Of a stretch of 64,000 nucleotides of DNA, positions 59,856 through 64,000 are shown piece by piece. The DNA is from Misgurnus anguillicaudatus. Its lineage: Eukaryota > Chordata > Actinopteri > Cypriniformes > Cobitidae. The stretch is from the NCBI RefSeq assembly GCF_027580225.2, contig NC_073348.2, positions 27,951,501 through 28,015,500 of the forward strand, read 5' to 3'. Under the pieces are notes generated by a model, which worked only from the letters and a program-made list of their open reading frames with translations, was not told the origin of the DNA and made no database searches. Numbering within the stretch: position 1 is the first letter of the stretch; each line of letters starts with the position of its first letter. The position numbers were made by a program, and so were the translations under genes.

Positions 59856-62115
59856 CTATACCTGAGAAAGATCCTGGTGTTAACCGTAGTTGTGTTTGTT
59901 TTCCTATGCTAATTAGCTTGTGTGTTAATTCCTAAGTTGTACACAAATGTGATAAACGACAAACACTTGAATAAATATGACAGGTTTGATTATTGGTGCA
60001 CTGATGTGACGTCAGTTTCTGGGTAACAAGTCTAATTTCGCTTTCTCTTGAAATCTTGTAAAATCTCCTCCGCAAATAACCAAACGTATGCTCTGTAAAC
60101 AATGTACTGTGATCAACATACACCTGCAGGTTATGATCCTGTATTGTGTGATTTCAAGAAAAGTCATTTCTAGCTCAGTGTTGTACAGATCATTTTACCA
60201 TTTTGGTATAGAAATAAATGTTTTTTTCTCTTTTTTTATTATAGTTTATTAAAAGTTTATTATTTTTACCTTGAAGTGTTGTTTACCAGAAGTTGTTAAG
60301 TAAATATCATTACTTGGTATGATTCATGCACAGTTGGCTGAGTGGGTGCTTGCAGCTATATTTTTTCTATAAATATATATTACTTATTGTTTTTACTGAT
60401 GCTTACTGTTTATTAATTCCAATACTGTTATTTACAGTATACGTATAAAGAAAAACTGGGAAAACCAATGCTTTCTGTGCAAACTAACAATACATTTATA
60501 ATGTATGAGGAAGAATAACCACAGCAGTTTTTCCACAGGTGCAGTTTTAAAGTTGTGGAAAGGCTTTGTGGTTTATTATCCCATAATATGGCCTACTTTT
60601 GTGTTAAATAACTTTAATAACCATTCTTTATATAGCATGACAGTTATTGAGTTAATAGTCAATAACATGATTGGTTGAAGTGATGCAGATGTCTATAGTA
60701 ATAATAGCCTAATAATATGATCATAATAGTTTACAGTCCCAATTATTGATCTTTCGCAAATTGTAACAAATCACAGACCCCGCTAAGCCATTACCAATGG
60801 CTTATTAGTTACAGAGAGTTTGATTAACTGTTGAATGTCACTATATTTCATTCAGGCAATTCTAGGTGGAACGATCGCATTGGGAAAATGGAGTGGCTTC
60901 AGAAGTAATTACACTTAATTCACTACCTAGTGATGAATGCTGTTTTTCACCAAATGCACACCTATGTACAGGGATGGGATTTGAATGTATACACGGCATT
61001 AATCCCACACAGATGGGAATTTTGGACCTTGCCTTTCTCTTGTTGAGCCGAAAACAAGTCAATGAAATGGGAATGTCCCACCTCTCATACGCATGTAGAT
61101 TAATTCTCTCGCTGAAGATATTAATTGTTTGCATATCGCATGGGGAGCAGCTTGGTGGGAGAGTTCTGATTGGACAGATCCTGGATGTTTCCTTGGCAAC
61201 GTTATCTGGTTGTACACAGAGAGTGAATGCATGGGAAAGGGAGGATTTATCTTGCAAGTGCAATGCTCTGAGCTCCACAACAGAAGCGGTGGTCTTGCTC
61301 AAGCTCTGCCTTATCCACGTCTCCTCTTTTCTCCAACATTTTGCTTAAAATAAATGTTTCTAGTCTTACATTACACACCACCAGTCTTAGGAGAGGATTA
61401 ACCTCTCATTATGAAAAATGTACTCAGAATTTCACTTTTGAAAAGTATTAGGGGAGGGAGCTACATTGTTTGCAGCAAATATTGTATGTGGCCTTTGCTT
61501 GATAGTAACAAGTCAAATATTTGTGTTTTGATTTGTGTTGAGATTTCCTCTTTACCTTCTTTCTCAATACCCATCTAAATGTATGCACTTAAAATCGCTG
61601 ACCCTCTCCCCGCAGGGCCGTCTGGAAAGCATCACGAGATAACACTTCTTACTGACTGACACACAGATAACAGCTCCCCATGGGTTCTTTTTTTATGCGC
61701 TCCACCTTAAGACAAAGGAATGTAGGGCCAGCTGAGCAACCTATATGGTTTTAATCAGATGTGTTGAACTTTCATTCACCCCCCCATTGTTCACAAAATA
61801 TTTGAATATAGTTGTATGCAATTTTGATCCCATTGAATATTCTCGAGCTTAGTATAAGTTGAAATATGTACTAAAGTCTTTATAGTAGAAGATATTTTAA
61901 GTAATGATGGTAAACATACAGCAGATAATGACCACTGAATTCCATAGGGAATTTTTTTTGGGGGAGTATTGGGATAAATGATAGTAAGCACACAGTTGAC
62001 GGTACCCATTAAATTCCATCATATTGTTTTATTCCTTAATCATTACCTCAGCTATTAGTGAGACACATGATGCCCCACCACACCAAACAGCTTTCTTCTA
62101 TGGGACAAAACAACG
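59856..62115. other. Downstream intergenic DNA
   Basis: Mostly AT-rich with nothing recognised. 60860-61345 is complex and unusually open on both strands (160 codons on +, 146 on -) but shows no domain; it may be a conserved noncoding element rather than an exon. No gene is called. Confidence 0.35.
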
Positions 62116-63780
62116 ATCCCTTTAACTCTTTCCCTGCCATTGACGAGTTATCTCATCAATCAAGAGAAAACGCTTCCCTGCCAATCAGTGGCGGAGTGGC
62201 CATCGGGAGAGTCGGGACATTTCCCGGTAGGCCGGTAGTGTTTTGAGGCTGCAAGGGTCGGTCTGATAATAGTTATACATTGCGAGTTATAGCAACCCCG
62301 TCTGGCGGCTTGATGTGTGGCTGCTTCCCGCTGTTCAAACTGTGCAGCCTCTTTGCTCAACATAAAAGTGCTCAACCTGTTCGACAGGTCCAACCATGTT
62401 TAGAATTTTTAAAAATATAGGGGGATCATTGAACGGCGCTCCCTTAAATGGTATAGCCTGTCGGCCTTTGATGTAAAAAGCCACGCCGCCGAATGCCTGT
62501 TTATTGGACTACATATGTGGTCGGATTGATCCATCAAGCAGATAGACTATTTGATAGTAAGTGTGGATTAATGATGTTTAAAATCTCTAGCTTGGTGGTC
62601 AGTACATGAATGGATCAAATCAGCACATTTGCAAATGTTTGTCTCAATATGGCTATATAATAAATAAAAATAAGAAGGGTAAATTTGCAGTATCACATTA
62701 TATATTTCCTATTATGTGATTTTCATATTACATATAACAGCATAATGAAATGAATAAAAAGACAAGGAAGTAGGATTGGCATGTAAATTGTATTATTATT
62801 ACCGGAAAAACAGCAGAATAACTGAAATAAACTCTGAGGTAAATGCGCCAAACACGTTAAAATAAATGAGCAATAGCAGTGGAAAAAAACATTATTATCT
62901 CTCAAAACTTTATATGAAAAAATGATATTTAAAGGAAAAATTCTTACAGTTTTTCAAAGATGTAAAGAAAGTATTCCATATTACTCCCATTTATGAGCAC
63001 GTTCATCTCTGGTCTCGCTCTTTTATGTAATAGCTGATTGACAGGTGCGCATCTCCATCTTTCAAACAGGTATCATTTTGTATAGTTACTCATTTCGGAA
63101 AATTATCCATGATTTGATGATTTTATTATTATTATGAAAATGTTTTTTTTTTTTTTTTGCAGATTGATTACGATTTGTATTACCGTAGTTTTACTACAAA
63201 TACAAGACCTTTTTTTTTACCACGGAGGGCCGGTGGTATACGAAATTTCCCGGTAGATTTTTTGGTCCCACTCGCCCCTGTTGCCAATGACAAGTTTTTC
63301 TGGCTTTCCGCAATAACGCTATTATACACCATTCCGCAACTTATAAAACACGAAATTATCGCCCTATAGACTGTTTCAGCAGTTACAACATAAACAAGCG
63401 GATGTCGTGGTCCACACGTAACTTCCGGTAAACTCCGCTAAGAATAAATAACAACAAAGTTCTTTAAACGTAGTTTATTTATAAAACAAGCAAAAAAACA
63501 ACACAAAGATTATCTTGGAAACCAAAACATTTGTTATTTTCGACGAGGCATTTTTTTCAAAAGATCAGTTTAGCAACTAGTCACACCATTAAAAAACGAA
63601 GTTCCGATCCAGACGTGTATCACATCAGCGCACATGCGTCCGATGAAACCGTCTATAGGGCAATCAGCTGCATGTTCTCTGAATGGGATCTCTATCAAAA
63701 GTCTTTCACAAAAATGGAATTATCTCAGCCTTTTCCTCAAAATTTGGTGTTTTTGAAGAAACCTACCCATATTTGAGAGG
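62116..63780. mobile_element. Cyprinid repeat interrupted by a hAT-like element
   Basis: CCCTTTAACTCTTTCCCTGCC (62118) and GACGAGTTATCTCATCAATC belong to one repeat that resumes after the insertion as TTGCCAATGACAAGTTTTTC and runs through AACTTCCGGTAAACTCCGC and GAAGTTCCGATCCAGACGTG. The right boundary is not defined. Recognised as repetitive by its wording and by the clean interruption; the family is not assigned. Confidence 0.5.
62186..63280. mobile_element. hAT-like element, 1095 bp
   Basis: The left end CAGTGGCGGAGTGGCC...TTTCCCGGTAGGCCGG faces the right end GGGCCGGTGG...TTTCCCGGTAGATTTTTTGG...CTCGCCCCTG. Flanks CTGCCAAT (62178-62185) and TTGCCAAT (63281-63288) form an 8-bp duplication with one mismatch. 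The interior is AT-rich and noncoding. Confidence 0.87.
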
Positions 63781-64000
63781 TGATTACAAGAGAACTAATG
63801 AAGTTTTTTTTTTTTAAAGCAGAGGGTCTGTTCTTTCATTTTGTACGTTTACATATTTAAAGAAAAACATTTTCTTGAAGGCATTAAAGTCGCAATGAAA
63901 TTGAAATGAAAACTGTATATATATATTTTAATATTGTGGTATTATTAACAAATGACTTATATGTGAGCTTCGTTATTTTTAAAAAATTTGTGTGTGCTCA
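63781..64000. other. Window end, AT-rich
   Basis: Contains T and A runs and a short TA run. CATTAAAGTCGCAATGAAAT near 63882 resembles the start of another TTAA-type repeat that would continue beyond the window. Confidence 0.3.

Noticed and set aside
60862..61348. Overlapping 160- and 146-codon frames on opposite strands
   Set aside because: No domain is recognised on either strand. The openness was noted only as a possible noncoding conserved stretch.

Overview
The window is vertebrate nuclear DNA, most probably from a cyprinid (zebrafish- or carp-like) ray-finned fish. The evidence is two teleost-like genes with canonical GT-AG introns, an AT-rich background, a long CA microsatellite, a tRNA-derived SINE, and many short inverted-repeat DNA transposons of TTAA-target and hAT types, as in cyprinid genomes. 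No bacterial genes, CRISPR array, rRNA or free-standing tRNA gene was seen.

Two genes lie head-to-tail on the + strand. (1) The 3' part of an EH-domain dynamin-like ATPase gene, closest to EHD1 (exons 11163-11575, 12422-12586 and 12792-13313; about 365 of roughly 534 residues). Its first ~168 codons were not found, so the gene starts before the window and positions 1-11162 are probably its intron. (2) A complete cxadr gene (coxsackievirus and adenovirus receptor homologue, a tight-junction immunoglobulin-superfamily adhesion protein). It has seven coding exons from 16070 to 55833 that join in frame to 379 codons plus a stop: signal peptide, V-type Ig, C2-type Ig, membrane segment, cytoplasmic tail and a terminal SIV PDZ ligand. 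Introns 1, 2 and 3 are about 23.7, 6.2 and 7.4 kb and hold most of the repeats.

Layout: 1-11162, presumed ehd1 intron with a minisatellite-bearing element, a foldback element and a decayed minus-strand LINE; 11163-14430, ehd1 exons and 3' UTR; 14437-15765, a spacer largely made of four MITEs; 15780-16121, cxadr promoter and first exon; 16122-39824, intron 1; 39825-55833, the other cxadr exons; 55834-64000, 3' UTR and downstream DNA with nested MITEs.

The two genes have separate roles (endosomal membrane scission/recycling and cell-cell adhesion) and nothing seen suggests shared regulation. The most notable structure is in the repeats: two inverted copies of an unassigned ~1-kb element, each interrupted by a different transposon, so that each copy gives the empty site for the other; a broken RecQ-like helicase exon inside one of the insertions; a diverged copy of part of an ehd1 exon in the adjacent intron; and a minisatellite whose units keep a palindrome through paired changes. 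All comparisons were made by eye.
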